DNA of 9,308 nucleotides from Candidatus Zixiibacteriota bacterium (GTDB lineage Bacteria; Zixibacteria; MSB-5A5; CAIYYT01): assembly GCA_963205155.1 (NCBI GenBank), contig CAUJJY010000265.1, forward strand, positions 1 through 9,308, written 5' to 3'. Under the pieces are notes generated by a model. It was not told the DNA's origin and searched no databases. It was given only the letters and a program-made list of their open reading frames with translations. Position numbers and translations under genes: made by a program. This document shows, one piece after another, positions 1-7,066 of the stretch; position 1 is the stretch's first letter, and every line of letters begins with the position of its first letter.

Positions 1-1061
1 CACAGCTGGTTGTAATCGATCTCTGGGTGGGACATGACATAGTATTTGTTGCGGTCACCCTCGGGAGTTCCTTGCCCGCCTGTCCCGAATGGCCTATCAT
101 GATAAAGTAAGCGCGGCCCCCAATCGTAGTCCGGTTCGCCAAGGGAGAACCACCAGTTGAATCCCAGATTGGCTTCATCGGGAACATCAATGAATGTCGC
201 CGAAAACACCGATCGTGCCGAGTACTGATGCCAAACTAATTCATGGCTCGGATCGCCATCATCATCTGCAGCATACCCCACCAGGAGACTGTCATTGCCG
301 TCTGATGTCACGACCCAACGGCTCCCCGCAAAGTCGTCGATAAATCCGTATCGAGTAGCCGGATGCCAAATGTCGGTATCCAGATACACCGCAACATACA
401 CGTCATTGAGATAGTTGGTACCAATGTTGGTTACTGTATATCGAAGCAAAACAAAATCATCATCCGGTGGTCCGCCGAACGAATACGAATGCTGCCGAAT
501 TCTCAACCCAAGCGGAATATGCCCTCGATTCTCCAATGGATCGGATCCGGTAAACGCGGGATTAGATAATGTATCATAGTAAACCGAAATGTATTCCTCA
601 TCCGCAATAGCTACCGCCGAGTAGCTCGAGTCGCCCGGAATATTGCTTTGCCTTATGATCGCTCCGCTTCGCCAGTCGTCGGGATACATCTCATTTGTCC
701 TTTGCCAGCCATCGGCGCCGGCCGACACAAGCGTGTCATTCCCCACGATCGCGCCAACCCACAACGCACCCTGATAACAGTGCAGAACTCCCGAACCCTT
801 TGGATACTCGCAACCCGGATGAAATGACCCGGGATCATCCGGAAAGATGTCCTGAAATGCGCCGAACATCCCATAGTTGGTGATAGTAAGTACGACTTTG
901 CTGCTGGTATGGTCGCGCGCCTAAACCTAAGGCACGTCTAAGGCTTCTGATATTGTGTTCGCCCTGGAACGGCCAACCGGTGTTGCTGAATGTGCGGGCG
1001 ATGCGGTGAACAACGTAATTGTCGCAACAGCGAAATAGCAGAGCATTCTCAAAGAGTACAT
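1..1061 (-). pseudogene. Large secreted protein gene, 5' part, interrupted by two in-frame TAG codons
   Basis: On the minus strand one reading frame runs from an ATG at 1061 to the window edge, broken only by TAG at 929-927 and TAG at 923-921 with a single GTT between. Before the stops lies a 44-residue signal-peptide segment. After them about 306 codons are open to the edge, so the gene continues outside. The body reads as an extracellular beta-rich protein: TITNYGMFGAFQD, FHPGCEYPKGSG, GALWVGAIVGNDTLV, then RYTVTNIGTNYLNDVYVAVYLD, rich in Asp, Gly, Tyr and Trp. This looks like the large exported proteins, often with C-terminal sorting or dockerin modules, of Zixibacteria-like genomes; the C-terminus is not visible. 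If translation restarted downstream, the first ATG in the body is at 869-867, which would give a product lacking the signal peptide. The stops could be a true inactivation or an assembly error. Substrate and function are unknown. Confidence 0.72.
927..1061 (-). CDS. 44-residue signal-peptide leader, detached N-terminus of the interrupted gene
   Basis: The short open frame has a strong ribosome binding site: GGGAGG at 1072-1067 sits 5 nt before the ATG. It encodes a classical Sec signal peptide: start MYSLRMLCYF, a hydrophobic core to about residue 20, then SPAHSA with probable cleavage after the AHSA stretch near residue 26. The remaining RSRANTISEALDVP segment looks like the first residues of a mature secreted protein rather than a free peptide. 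Because it is in phase with the body beyond the two TAG codons, I read it as the true N-terminus of that gene. A standalone secreted micropeptide is possible but less likely. Confidence 0.5.
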   Translation of the reverse strand: MYSLRMLCYFAVATITLFTASPAHSATPVGRSRANTISEALDVP

Positions 1062-1089
1062 TTTCCCCTCCCAAAGAAACCGGCCGACT

Positions 1090-1118
1090 AATCTGGATTG
1101 AAATTGCTATGATGTCAA
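1090..1118 (-). promoter_or_regulatory. Possible sigma-70-like promoter for the interrupted secreted gene
   Basis: On the minus strand a perfect TTGACA lies at 1118-1113. After a 17-bp spacer, CAGATT at 1095-1090 is a weak -10 with three matches to TATAAT. The site is about 30 bp upstream of the GGGAGG ribosome binding site. The placement is sensible, but the -10 is poor and the sigma factor preference of this organism is unknown. Confidence 0.27.
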
Positions 1119-1155
1119 ACTTTAGACGAGGAAATACTCAAGATGTTCAGTCAGA

Positions 1156-1279
1156 AAATCCGCATTCCGTAGGGGCGCAGCATGTCGACGATCCCGCCTT
1201 TGCGGGGCTGCGCCCGATCGCGCCAAAGGCGCGATAGCCCGTAAGTCAGGAGCCCCTGCGCTCCTGCCGAAGGCGCAAC
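1156..1279. repeat. Palindromic intergenic repeat, copy A (hairpins H1, H2, H3)
   Basis: This is a GC-rich structured element directly after the stop of the minus-strand acyltransferase gene. H1 has arms GGGGCGCAG (1172-1180) and CTGCGCCC (1208-1215), with a 27-nt insertion between them. H2 is ATCGCGCC (1217-1224), loop AAA, GGCGCGAT (1228-1235). H3 is CAGGAG (1247-1252) and CTCCTG (1261-1266). The motif TGCCGAAGGCGC follows H3. The same modules recur at 6947-7066 and 8041-8174, so this is a dispersed repeat family. It resembles REP/BIME-type elements and may affect transcript ends. I see no T-run that would make it a standard intrinsic terminator. Confidence 0.8.
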
Positions 1280-2439
1280 TACCCCTGCGTCGCCCCATTC
1301 AACATTAACGGCGTCTGATAAATCCGGTACGTCTTGTACGCCTTGCCACCCAACGCTTCCGCCGCCTGTACCATCACGTGATTGTCTTCCAAAATCCACG
1401 ACATCTCACCTGTCTGGTACCCATTCTTCATCGCGTTGTGCCACAAGTCATAGAAGAACACACTGTCGATTCCCCGCTTTTGATACTTCTTGACGACACC
1501 CGCCGTCAACACTCGCGCCTCTTTGATCTTCTTGCGGACCTTCATGTCCCACAAAAGTCGAAATATTCCGAACGGCAATAACCGCCCGTTGAGTTTCTTC
1601 AGCACCACATTAATATCCGGCAGCGCCAGCGCAAATCCCGCCGGCTCGCCGTCAACATCAGCGAACAGCGCCAGATCAGGATCGAGAATCATCTTCATAT
1701 CCTTGGCGATATGAATGAATTCATCCTCCGACAACGGCACAAATCCCCAATTATGCTCCCACGCATCATTGTAAACCTTGATCGCGCGGCGTATCTCGTT
1801 GTTAAAATCGCGCATGTTGATCTTGCGAATCGTCGCCCCCGACCGCTCGCGGATGCGCGTCATCAACTTCTGAATCCGCTCGTTGTCGACATCATAGTGA
1901 TCGATTCGAAACGCCAGCAGATCCTTGATCTTCTTCAGCCCGAACTTCTCCAGATGTGCCGCATAGTAGGGCGGATTGTAGGTCATCATTACCATCGGTG
2001 ATGAATCATAGGCATTGAGCAGAAGACCCACCTCGTGATTGGTCGAGAAATTGCACGGTCCCCGCATGATCTCCATCCCCGCCTTCTTAAGATAGATCAT
2101 CGCCACCTTCAGCAGGCGATGTGACACCTCATAGTCGTCGATGCACTCGAAAAATCCGAAAAATCCCACCTTCTCCTGATGAAACTCATTATGCGAGCGA
2201 TTGATGCAGGTCGCTATGCGTCCCACAGTTTTGCCGCCCCGATACGCGACAAAGAGCCGCGTCTCCGCAAAACGATAGAACGGGTTCTTTCTCTTATTGA
2301 AGAAGTCCTTGCGGTCAATGATCAAAGGCGGCACCCAATAGGGATTGCCTTCATAAACTTTCCACGGGAATTTTATGAACTTCATCAACTCGGAAGGTGT
2401 GCTTACCTCCCTTACGTCGATCTCATCGGCTTTCGTCAC
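1279..2439 (-). CDS. GNAT-superfamily acyltransferase, candidate bacterial ceramide synthase
   Basis: This 386-residue protein has an N-terminal region resembling a degenerate acyltransferase fold (YRGGKTVGRIA near 66-76, GFFGFFE near 92-98). A second GNAT-like half follows, with GEPAGFALALPD at 264-275, an acyl-CoA-loop-like VVKKYQKRG around 315-323, and EMSWILEDN at 345-353. The start codon is GTG at 2439-2437, with AGGTGA at 2449-2444 just upstream. It lies 19 bp downstream of the serine palmitoyltransferase-like gene on the same strand and is probably co-transcribed with it. In Caulobacter the bacterial ceramide synthase bCerS is a GNAT-type protein, so N-acylation of the sphingoid base by an acyl thioester is the likely job. 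That role is inferred from neighbourhood and superfamily, because I cannot align it to bCerS here. Another N-acyltransferase activity is possible. No signal peptide or clear membrane span is seen, so it is probably cytoplasmic or peripheral on the inner membrane. Confidence 0.8.
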   Translation of the reverse strand: MTKADEIDVREVSTPSELMKFIKFPWKVYEGNPYWVPPLIIDRKDFFNKRKNPFYRFAETRLFVAYRGGKTVGRIATCINRSHNEFHQEKVGFFGFFECIDDYEVSHRLLKVAMIYLKKAGMEIMRGPCNFSTNHEVGLLLNAYDSSPMVMMTYNPPYYAAHLEKFGLKKIKDLLAFRIDHYDVDNERIQKLMTRIRERSGATIRKINMRDFNNEIRRAIKVYNDAWEHNWGFVPLSEDEFIHIAKDMKMILDPDLALFADVDGEPAGFALALPDINVVLKKLNGRLLPFGIFRLLWDMKVRKKIKEARVLTAGVVKKYQKRGIDSVFFYDLWHNAMKNGYQTGEMSWILEDNHVMVQAAEALGGKAYKTYRIYQTPLMLNGATQG

Positions 2440-2458
2440 ACTGTCACCTGTTTAGGGG

Positions 2459-3652
2459 TCACACCATCGCCGATATCATGCCCATTTTTTTGCCGATACT
2501 CTCAAACGTCGAAAGCACACGGTCCAGTTGCGCGTCTGTATGATTAGCTGTGTAACTTGTCCGTATCATTGATTGTCCCGGAGCCACTGCCGGCGGAATT
2601 ACCGCATTCGCAAAAATTCCCGCCTCGGTCAAAGTCTTCCAGAACGTGAAGCACTCCATCATGTCGCCGATATGAACCGGCACAATCGGAGTCTGCGTGG
2701 TGCCGATGTTGAAGCCTAAGTCCTTCAGTCCGGTATGCATCTTCCGTGTAATCTGCCACAAACGCTCACGGCGTTCCGGCTCGTCCTTCATTACCTGAAG
2801 CGCCGCTCTCACCGCCGCCGCCGATGCCGGCGGAATCGAAGCCGAGAATATCATCGTCCGCGACAGGTGCTTGACATACTCCATCACCTGCGCGTCGCCA
2901 ACGACAAATCCGCCGATCGAGGCAAATGACTTGGAGAACGTCCCCATTGTAATATCAGTCTCTTTAGTCAATCCAAAATGCTCGGCGGTACCCGCGCCGG
3001 TTGCTCCCAACACACCGACCGAATGCGCATCATCAATCATCAGCCGCGCATTGTACTTCTTCGCCAATTCATACATTCTCGGAAGTTTGACTATGTCGCC
3101 TTCCATCGAGAATACGCCGTCTGTCACAATCGCCTTCGGCGCATCAAGACTTATCCCCTGAAGCACCCGCTCCAGGTCGTCCATGTCATTATGATCATAC
3201 TTGAGAATCTTACCGAATGACAATCGCGCACCGTCAACGATACACGCATGGTTCGAACGATCCATCAAAAGATAGTCGCCCTTGCCGATCAGGCACGAGA
3301 TGGTTCCGAGATTGGTCTGGAACCCGGTCGAATAGACCAGGCAGGCGTCCTTCTTCATGAACTCCGCCAGCTCGTTTTCCAATTGGACATGCAGATCCAG
3401 AGTCCCGTTCAGGAAACGCGAGCCTGTACAGCCGGAGCCGTACTTTCTCGTGGCGGCAATCGCCGCTTCAATGACTTTGGGATGAGTGGTCAGGCCGAGG
3501 TAGTTGTTCGAGCCGATCATCAGCATCTTCTGGCCGCCGATCATCACCTCGGTATCCGAAGCCGTCGTAATTTCGCGGAAATACGGGTATACACCCATCG
3601 CCTTTACTTCAGCGGAACGGGTGAATTTCCTGCACTTTTCAAAGATATCCAT
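2459..3652 (-). CDS. spt: Serine palmitoyltransferase-like alpha-oxoamine synthase (PLP)
   Basis: The protein has 397 residues, the normal length for soluble alpha-oxoamine synthases. Family marks are clear: the N-terminal GSNNYLGL (47-54), YGSGCTGSRF (71-80), SNHACIVDGAR with H135 expected to stack on the cofactor ring, IDDAHSVGVLG with D207/D208 and H210, and TFSKSFAS, in which K241 is the Schiff-base lysine. R364 in IRTSY is the likely substrate-carboxylate arginine. The family joins an amino acid to an acyl thioester with loss of CO2. Members include serine palmitoyltransferase, 2-amino-3-ketobutyrate ligase (Kbl) and 7-keto-8-aminopelargonate synthase (BioF). I choose serine palmitoyltransferase because of the MDIFEKCRKFTRSAEVKAMG start, which resembles bacterial Spt, and because the neighbours are a GNAT-type acyltransferase and an epimerase-type reductase. 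No biotin or threonine-catabolism genes are nearby. The reaction would give 3-ketosphinganine from serine and palmitoyl-CoA or -ACP. No clear Shine-Dalgarno precedes the ATG. Confidence 0.87.
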   Translation of the reverse strand: MDIFEKCRKFTRSAEVKAMGVYPYFREITTASDTEVMIGGQKMLMIGSNNYLGLTTHPKVIEAAIAATRKYGSGCTGSRFLNGTLDLHVQLENELAEFMKKDACLVYSTGFQTNLGTISCLIGKGDYLLMDRSNHACIVDGARLSFGKILKYDHNDMDDLERVLQGISLDAPKAIVTDGVFSMEGDIVKLPRMYELAKKYNARLMIDDAHSVGVLGATGAGTAEHFGLTKETDITMGTFSKSFASIGGFVVGDAQVMEYVKHLSRTMIFSASIPPASAAAVRAALQVMKDEPERRERLWQITRKMHTGLKDLGFNIGTTQTPIVPVHIGDMMECFTFWKTLTEAGIFANAVIPPAVAPGQSMIRTSYTANHTDAQLDRVLSTFESIGKKMGMISAMV

Positions 3653-3726
3653 AAAGGGCTTGCTTTCAACCTAATGCCTGATAGATTGGCAGAGTGCCGG
3701 TACTAACAAGTGGAAAATCATAAGGA
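3653..3726. promoter_or_regulatory. Divergent promoter region between spt-like and reductase genes
   Basis: These 74 bp separate two divergent start codons, so both transcription units must start here or in overlapping gene ends. I find only weak promoter-like boxes, for example TTGGCA at 3686-3691 on the plus strand and TTGTTA on the minus strand, and no convincing -10 for either. A shared control region for the ceramide genes is likely from layout alone. On the plus side an AAGGA (3722-3726) directly touches the reductase ATG, too close for a normal ribosome binding site. An in-frame TAA at 3721-3723 excludes an upstream start. Confidence 0.4.
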
Positions 3727-4755
3727 ATGACTACATTAAAGTCAAGCCAATTTCTCCCGGTTTTCAGTTCCCGGCCCAAAGCCTTGATCACTGGCGGCAA
3801 CGGATTCGTCGGCAGTCACCTCGCCGAACGCCTCTCCGAGTTAGGCTTTGATCTCTTCCTCCTGCTTCGGCAAACTTCCAAGACGGACAACATCGCCGAC
3901 CTCAAATACACTCCCGTATTCGGCGATCTCCGCGACACCGATTTCCTCAAAGAGACTGTCTCCCAGGTCGATTACATCTTTCACAGCGCCGGTCTCGTCA
4001 AAGCCCCATCGTCACAGGTCTTCCATGAAGTCAACGCCGTCGCCACCGAAAGACTGGTCGCACTCGCAGCAGAGCACGGCAAGAATCTCAAGCGCTTTGT
4101 CTATATAAGCACCCAGGCCGCCGCCGGACCGTGCAATGACAAGACCCCCAAATCCGAGTCCGACGCTCCCACCCCGGTCTCCGACTATGGCCGCAGCAAA
4201 CTCGCAGGGGAACAAGCCGTCCTGGCTATGAAGGACCGCATACCGGTAACCATCGTCCGCCCACCGGCCGTCTTTGGACCCCGCGACACGGAAGTCCTCA
4301 CCTTCTTCCAGATGGCCAAGGCTGGCCTTTTGCTCAAATTTGGTGGCAAAGAAAGCTACGTCAGTATCGTCTATGTCAAAGACCTCGTCGAAGGCATCAT
4401 TCGTGCCGCCGTATCCGACAAAGCAATCGGCGAAGTCTTCTTCATCAATACTCTTGATGAACTCTCACAATGGCAAGCCCAGTACATGATGGCTGATGTC
4501 ATGAAGGTCGATATCCGCCCGCTTCGTATTCCGCTCTGGCTCTTGCGCATTATCGCGCCGATCGCCGAGAAGATTGACCGCAGTCAGGGCAACTCTCCCA
4601 CAATCTGCGCCGACAAGGTTAACGAACTATCCAGCCAATTCTGGCTGTCGTCTTCACAAAAAGCCCGCGATCTTCTCGATTACACACCGCTCTCTCCCAT
4701 CGAAGATTCTCTCCGCGAGACATACCAATGGTATCAGGAGAAGCGATGGCTATAA
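3727..4755 (+). CDS. NAD-dependent epimerase/dehydratase-type reductase, candidate CerR-like
   Basis: This is a 342-residue extended short-chain dehydrogenase. The Rossmann nucleotide loop TGGNGFVG is at 22-29 after a short N-terminal extension. GDLRD is at 66-70, the HSAGLV segment at 86-91, a YIST strand with a catalytic Ser/Thr at 128-129, and the active-site pair Y154 and K158 in YGRSK. RPPAVFGPRD (178-187) is the usual post-catalytic motif, and a C-terminal substrate domain ends in WYQEKRWL. No signal peptide is seen; a hydrophobic stretch near 268-280 (IPLWLLRIIAPIA) could associate with membrane. In Caulobacter the ketone reduction step of ceramide synthesis is done by CerR, a protein of this superfamily. 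Placement divergent to the spt-like gene supports the same role here. A sugar-nucleotide epimerase or sterol-type dehydrogenase role cannot be excluded from sequence alone. It is the first gene of a plus-strand run with short gaps. Confidence 0.82.
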   Translation: MTTLKSSQFLPVFSSRPKALITGGNGFVGSHLAERLSELGFDLFLLLRQTSKTDNIADLKYTPVFGDLRDTDFLKETVSQVDYIFHSAGLVKAPSSQVFHEVNAVATERLVALAAEHGKNLKRFVYISTQAAAGPCNDKTPKSESDAPTPVSDYGRSKLAGEQAVLAMKDRIPVTIVRPPAVFGPRDTEVLTFFQMAKAGLLLKFGGKESYVSIVYVKDLVEGIIRAAVSDKAIGEVFFINTLDELSQWQAQYMMADVMKVDIRPLRIPLWLLRIIAPIAEKIDRSQGNSPTICADKVNELSSQFWLSSSQKARDLLDYTPLSPIEDSLRETYQWYQEKRWL

Positions 4756-4789
4756 CACGAATCGCAGGTCATATTCGTAACGGAAGCGC

Positions 4790-5191
4790 ATGAACGCCCA
4801 AAAACTCATCCTCGCCGTCGCCGTTGCCGGAATAGCACTGCTGATACTGGAATACCTCCGTCGCATCATATCTGGAATCCTAATCCGCAGGTTTGAACTC
4901 GGAGAAACAGTCGAGATTCAGTTCCTCTCATCATTCCTAGTAAATTTCGTCCTCTGCGTGATGCTGCCTGCCGTCGTCTATGCAGCGCTGTATCCGATCC
5001 TCCCCTTCACCAGCTTTCGCTCCGGATTCTTCATTGCCCTGTTCGTCTTCGGCGTTGGTCAACTGCCGCTAACCATTAGGACTTACAACCAGTTCCGGCT
5101 ATCCTCCGCGCTTACAGCTTTCGAGCTGTTCTGGAATCTTCTCACATTGCTTGTCACGCTCGGCGCGATTACGTATCTTTATCATTATTAG
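4790..5191 (+). CDS. Small four-helix inner-membrane protein, unknown function
   Basis: I do not recognise this 133-residue protein. It is very hydrophobic, with about four predicted membrane segments near residues 6-23, 44-70, 78-96 and 105-131. A short basic loop (YLRRIISGILIRRFELGE) follows the first helix, suggesting its cytoplasmic side. There is no signal peptidase site, no cysteine cluster and no obvious catalytic motif. The start is preceded by GGAAG a few bases upstream. It begins 34 bp after the reductase gene, and its TAG stop overlaps the ribosome binding site of the next gene, so it is almost certainly translated from the same transcript as the class V PLP enzyme. Its neighbours suggest a role in lipid synthesis or transport, but that is guilt by association only. 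Confidence 0.78.
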   Translation: MNAQKLILAVAVAGIALLILEYLRRIISGILIRRFELGETVEIQFLSSFLVNFVLCVMLPAVVYAALYPILPFTSFRSGFFIALFVFGVGQLPLTIRTYNQFRLSSALTAFELFWNLLTLLVTLGAITYLYHY

Positions 5192-5195
5192 GAGG
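5190..5195 (+). promoter_or_regulatory. Consensus ribosome binding site overlapping the upstream stop codon
   Basis: AGGAGG lies 7 nt before the ATG at 5203, and its first two bases are the last two bases of the membrane protein's TAG stop (5189-5191). This fixes the start of the PLP enzyme gene and implies translational coupling. It is the strongest ribosome binding site in the plus-strand run; most other starts here have weak or no Shine-Dalgarno. Confidence 0.85.
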
Positions 5196-5202
5196 ACCGG
5201 CA

Positions 5203-6360
5203 ATGATAGATCCCAACGTCCGCAACGACTTCTACGGTCTCGACCATAAGACCTTCTTCAATAACGCATCCTATGCGCCCGTCCTGAAAGTTGTCAAGCA
5301 GGCAATCGACAATTACCTCGGCCAGGTCATGAACCTCAACGTCGGCGATGTCGAAGCTAAAACCCACTTGGCCAACATCCGCCGCGATGCCGCCGCCTTG
5401 ATCGGCGGCCATCACGACGAAATTGAATTTGCCATCAATACCTCTTGGGGTCTTAATCTTGCCGCGCTCGGCCTCGACTGGCAGGCTGGCGATGAAGTCC
5501 TGATGCCGGACAACGAATTTCCTTCAGTGCCGTATCCTTTCAAAGCTCTCGAACAACGCGGTGTCGTCATCAAATACATCCCGACTCCCGATCGCAATTT
5601 CTCCTTCGATGAGATGACCAAACTGGTCACCAAACGGACCAAGGTCCTGTCGATCAGCTATGTCCAATATTTCAACGGCTTTCGAAATGATCTCAAGCGC
5701 ATCGGCGAGTTCTGCAAAGAACGCGACATCTACTTCATCGTCGATGCCATCCAGGGTCTGGGTGTTTGCCCGCTCAACGTGAAAGAATGCCACATCGATC
5801 TGCTCTCCTGCGGTGCGCAGAAGTGGCTGCTTTCACCGCTCGGCTCCGGGTTCTTCTATGTGTCCAAGACCGCCAAACGCCAGCTCAAGTCTCATACCAC
5901 CGGCTGGATGGGCGTTGACTGGAATCTGAACTATTCCGACCTTATGCACTTCGATCGTGAAGCTTTCGCCGATTGCCGCCGCTTCAATCTCGGCACCTAT
6001 CCCTATATCCAACTCTGGGGCATGGCGGCGGCGCTTGACTACATTCTCAAGCTGGGTGTAGAAAACATCTTCGATCATAACATGGCGCTCGTCGACCAAC
6101 TCATCCGATTCGTGCGTCACGATGACTTCTATCGCATCAACGGCACACTCGAACCGGCGCATCTTTCGCAAATTGTCAATGTCAGTTCACCGGCTAACGA
6201 ACAACTGCAGAAGCACCTGCTGAAAAATGATTTCTTCCTCGTCTATCGCGAGGGTGGCGTGCGCGTGGCTGTGAATTTCTACAACACGCCGGCCGAAATC
6301 GACCGGTTGATTGACGTACTGCAACAATTCAAGAAACAGGAACTAGCGGTCAAGGCGTAA
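5203..6360 (+). CDS. Class V aminotransferase-fold PLP enzyme
   Basis: This 385-residue protein is a fold-type I PLP enzyme of the class V group (cysteine desulfurase, isopenicillin N epimerase and kynureninase relatives). Visible marks are FFNNASYAPV (18-27) near the start, the phosphate-binding NTSWGLN (79-85), IVDAIQG with D181 expected to pair with the pyridine nitrogen and Q184 nearby, and CGAQKWLL with K207 as the Schiff-base lysine. The C-terminal VRVAVNFYNT (353-362) carries R354, the likely carboxylate-binding arginine. The loop before that arginine reads LVYREGG and has no cysteine where SufS/IscS-type desulfurases carry their catalytic one, so I do not call it a cysteine desulfurase. 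It is translationally coupled to the small membrane protein gene and sits in the run started by the putative ceramide reductase. A transamination, racemisation or lyase step on an amino-acid-like or head-group substrate is possible; the actual substrate is unknown. Confidence 0.85.
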   Translation: MIDPNVRNDFYGLDHKTFFNNASYAPVLKVVKQAIDNYLGQVMNLNVGDVEAKTHLANIRRDAAALIGGHHDEIEFAINTSWGLNLAALGLDWQAGDEVLMPDNEFPSVPYPFKALEQRGVVIKYIPTPDRNFSFDEMTKLVTKRTKVLSISYVQYFNGFRNDLKRIGEFCKERDIYFIVDAIQGLGVCPLNVKECHIDLLSCGAQKWLLSPLGSGFFYVSKTAKRQLKSHTTGWMGVDWNLNYSDLMHFDREAFADCRRFNLGTYPYIQLWGMAAALDYILKLGVENIFDHNMALVDQLIRFVRHDDFYRINGTLEPAHLSQIVNVSSPANEQLQKHLLKNDFFLVYREGGVRVAVNFYNTPAEIDRLIDVLQQFKKQELAVKA

Positions 6361-6407
6361 ACGCGTTAAGACCGTTCCGATAACAACTTCAAACGCAGAC
6401 TGATTAT

Positions 6408-6926
6408 ATGATACTCGAAGTAATGATTGAAATCCCCAAGGGCAGCCGGAACAAGTACGAGTACGACAAAGATCGCAAGATCATCAAGTTTGACCGCATG
6501 CTCTTTTCCGCCATGCACTATCCCAGCGACTACGGCTTCATTCCCGAAACCCTCGCCGAAGACGCCGATCCGCTCGATGCCCTTGTCTTAGTCTGGGAAC
6601 CGACTTTCCCCGGCTGCATGATCGCCGCCAAACCGGTCGGCTGTTTCAAGATGTTCGACGAAAAAGGCCCCGACGAAAAGATCCTCTGCGTACCAATCGC
6701 TGACCCGCTTTGGAATCACATCGAAACTCTCAAGGATGTCCCGCCGCACCTGCTCAAGGAAATTGAGCACTTCTTCAGCGTCTACAAAGACCTCGAAGAG
6801 AAAAAAGTCGGCATCGAAGGCTGGGAAGACCGCGAAACTGCCTTGCAGGTCATCAAGGAATCGCAGGAGCGCTACAAAGCCCGACGCCGCCACGGCTCCG
6901 ACCTCGGCGGCTCCTTCTACGAATAA
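6408..6926 (+). CDS. ppa: Class I (family I) soluble inorganic pyrophosphatase
   Basis: The enzyme hydrolyses pyrophosphate to two phosphates in the cytoplasm and so drives biosynthetic reactions that release PPi. At 172 residues it matches bacterial family I enzymes, and the whole set of active-site residues can be placed against E. coli Ppa: E8, K16 and E18 in IEIPKGSRNKYEYD, R30, Y38, Y42, D52, D54 and D57 in EDADPLDAL, then D84, D89 and K91 in FDEKGPDEK, and YKDLEEKK near the C-terminus. The metal-binding signature is D-A-D-P-L-D, with Ala where Gly is more usual; all the aspartates are kept. An in-frame TAA at 6381-6383 leaves no start further upstream, though an ATG five codons in is possible. 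The 47-bp gap to the PLP gene makes co-transcription plausible, and a link to acyl activation is conceivable, but it may be a housekeeping gene. Confidence 0.95.
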   Translation: MILEVMIEIPKGSRNKYEYDKDRKIIKFDRMLFSAMHYPSDYGFIPETLAEDADPLDALVLVWEPTFPGCMIAAKPVGCFKMFDEKGPDEKILCVPIADPLWNHIETLKDVPPHLLKEIEHFFSVYKDLEEKKVGIEGWEDRETALQVIKESQERYKARRRHGSDLGGSFYE

Positions 6927-6946
6927 CCCGCGCAATCCGTCATCCC

Positions 6947-7066
6947 CGCATTTGCGTTCGTAGGGGTGCAGCATGTCGAAGATCCCACCTTTGCGCGACG
7001 GAGATCCGCATTCGTAGGGGCGCAGTACACTGCGCCCAGTCGCGCCAAGGGCGCGGTAGTTCGCAC
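6947..7066. repeat. Palindromic intergenic repeat, copy B (partial unit plus H1-H2 unit)
   Basis: This lies 20 bp after the pyrophosphatase stop. The first part, from GTAGGGGTGCAG (6960-6971) to CCTTTGCG (6988-6995), matches the left half of copy A, including the ATGTCGA-GATCCC segment. It is followed by CGCATTCGTAGGGG and a complete short H1: GGGGCGCAG (7017-7025), loop TACA, CTGCGCCC (7030-7037). H2 follows directly, CGCGCC (7041-7046), loop AAG, GGCGCG (7050-7055). H3 is missing. Two unit starts in tandem suggest that elements expand by duplication. The 6927-7282 gap holds this element and then AT-richer upstream sequence of the dockerin gene; I see no gene in it. Confidence 0.8.

Noticed and set aside
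921..929. TAG read as an amino acid (recoding) to rescue the interrupted gene
   Set aside because: TAG serves as the normal stop for the acyltransferase gene (into repeat copy A), for the small membrane protein gene (overlapping the next ribosome binding site) and for the transporter gene.
1156..1279. Standard intrinsic terminators formed by the repeat hairpins
   Set aside because: Stems are strong, but none is followed directly by a T-run on the strand of the upstream gene in any of the three copies.
1151..1399. Open frame on the minus strand reading into the end of the acyltransferase gene
   Set aside because: It mostly translates repeat copy A and the antisense shadow of the gene end. 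Similar peptides (DMLRPY, DMLHPY) appear at the other copies only because the repeat recurs.
2459..3652. Calling this gene Kbl or BioF
   Set aside because: The fold is shared, but the N-terminal sequence resembles bacterial Spt, and the neighbours fit ceramide synthesis rather than threonine or biotin pathways. Not fully excluded.
5203..6360. Cysteine desulfurase (SufS/IscS)
   Set aside because: The C-terminal loop before the conserved arginine (LVYREGG) lacks the catalytic cysteine, and there are no Fe-S assembly genes nearby.
6947..7066. CRISPR array
   Set aside because: Repeat units are few, unevenly spaced, internally palindromic and lack constant-length spacers; no cas gene is present.
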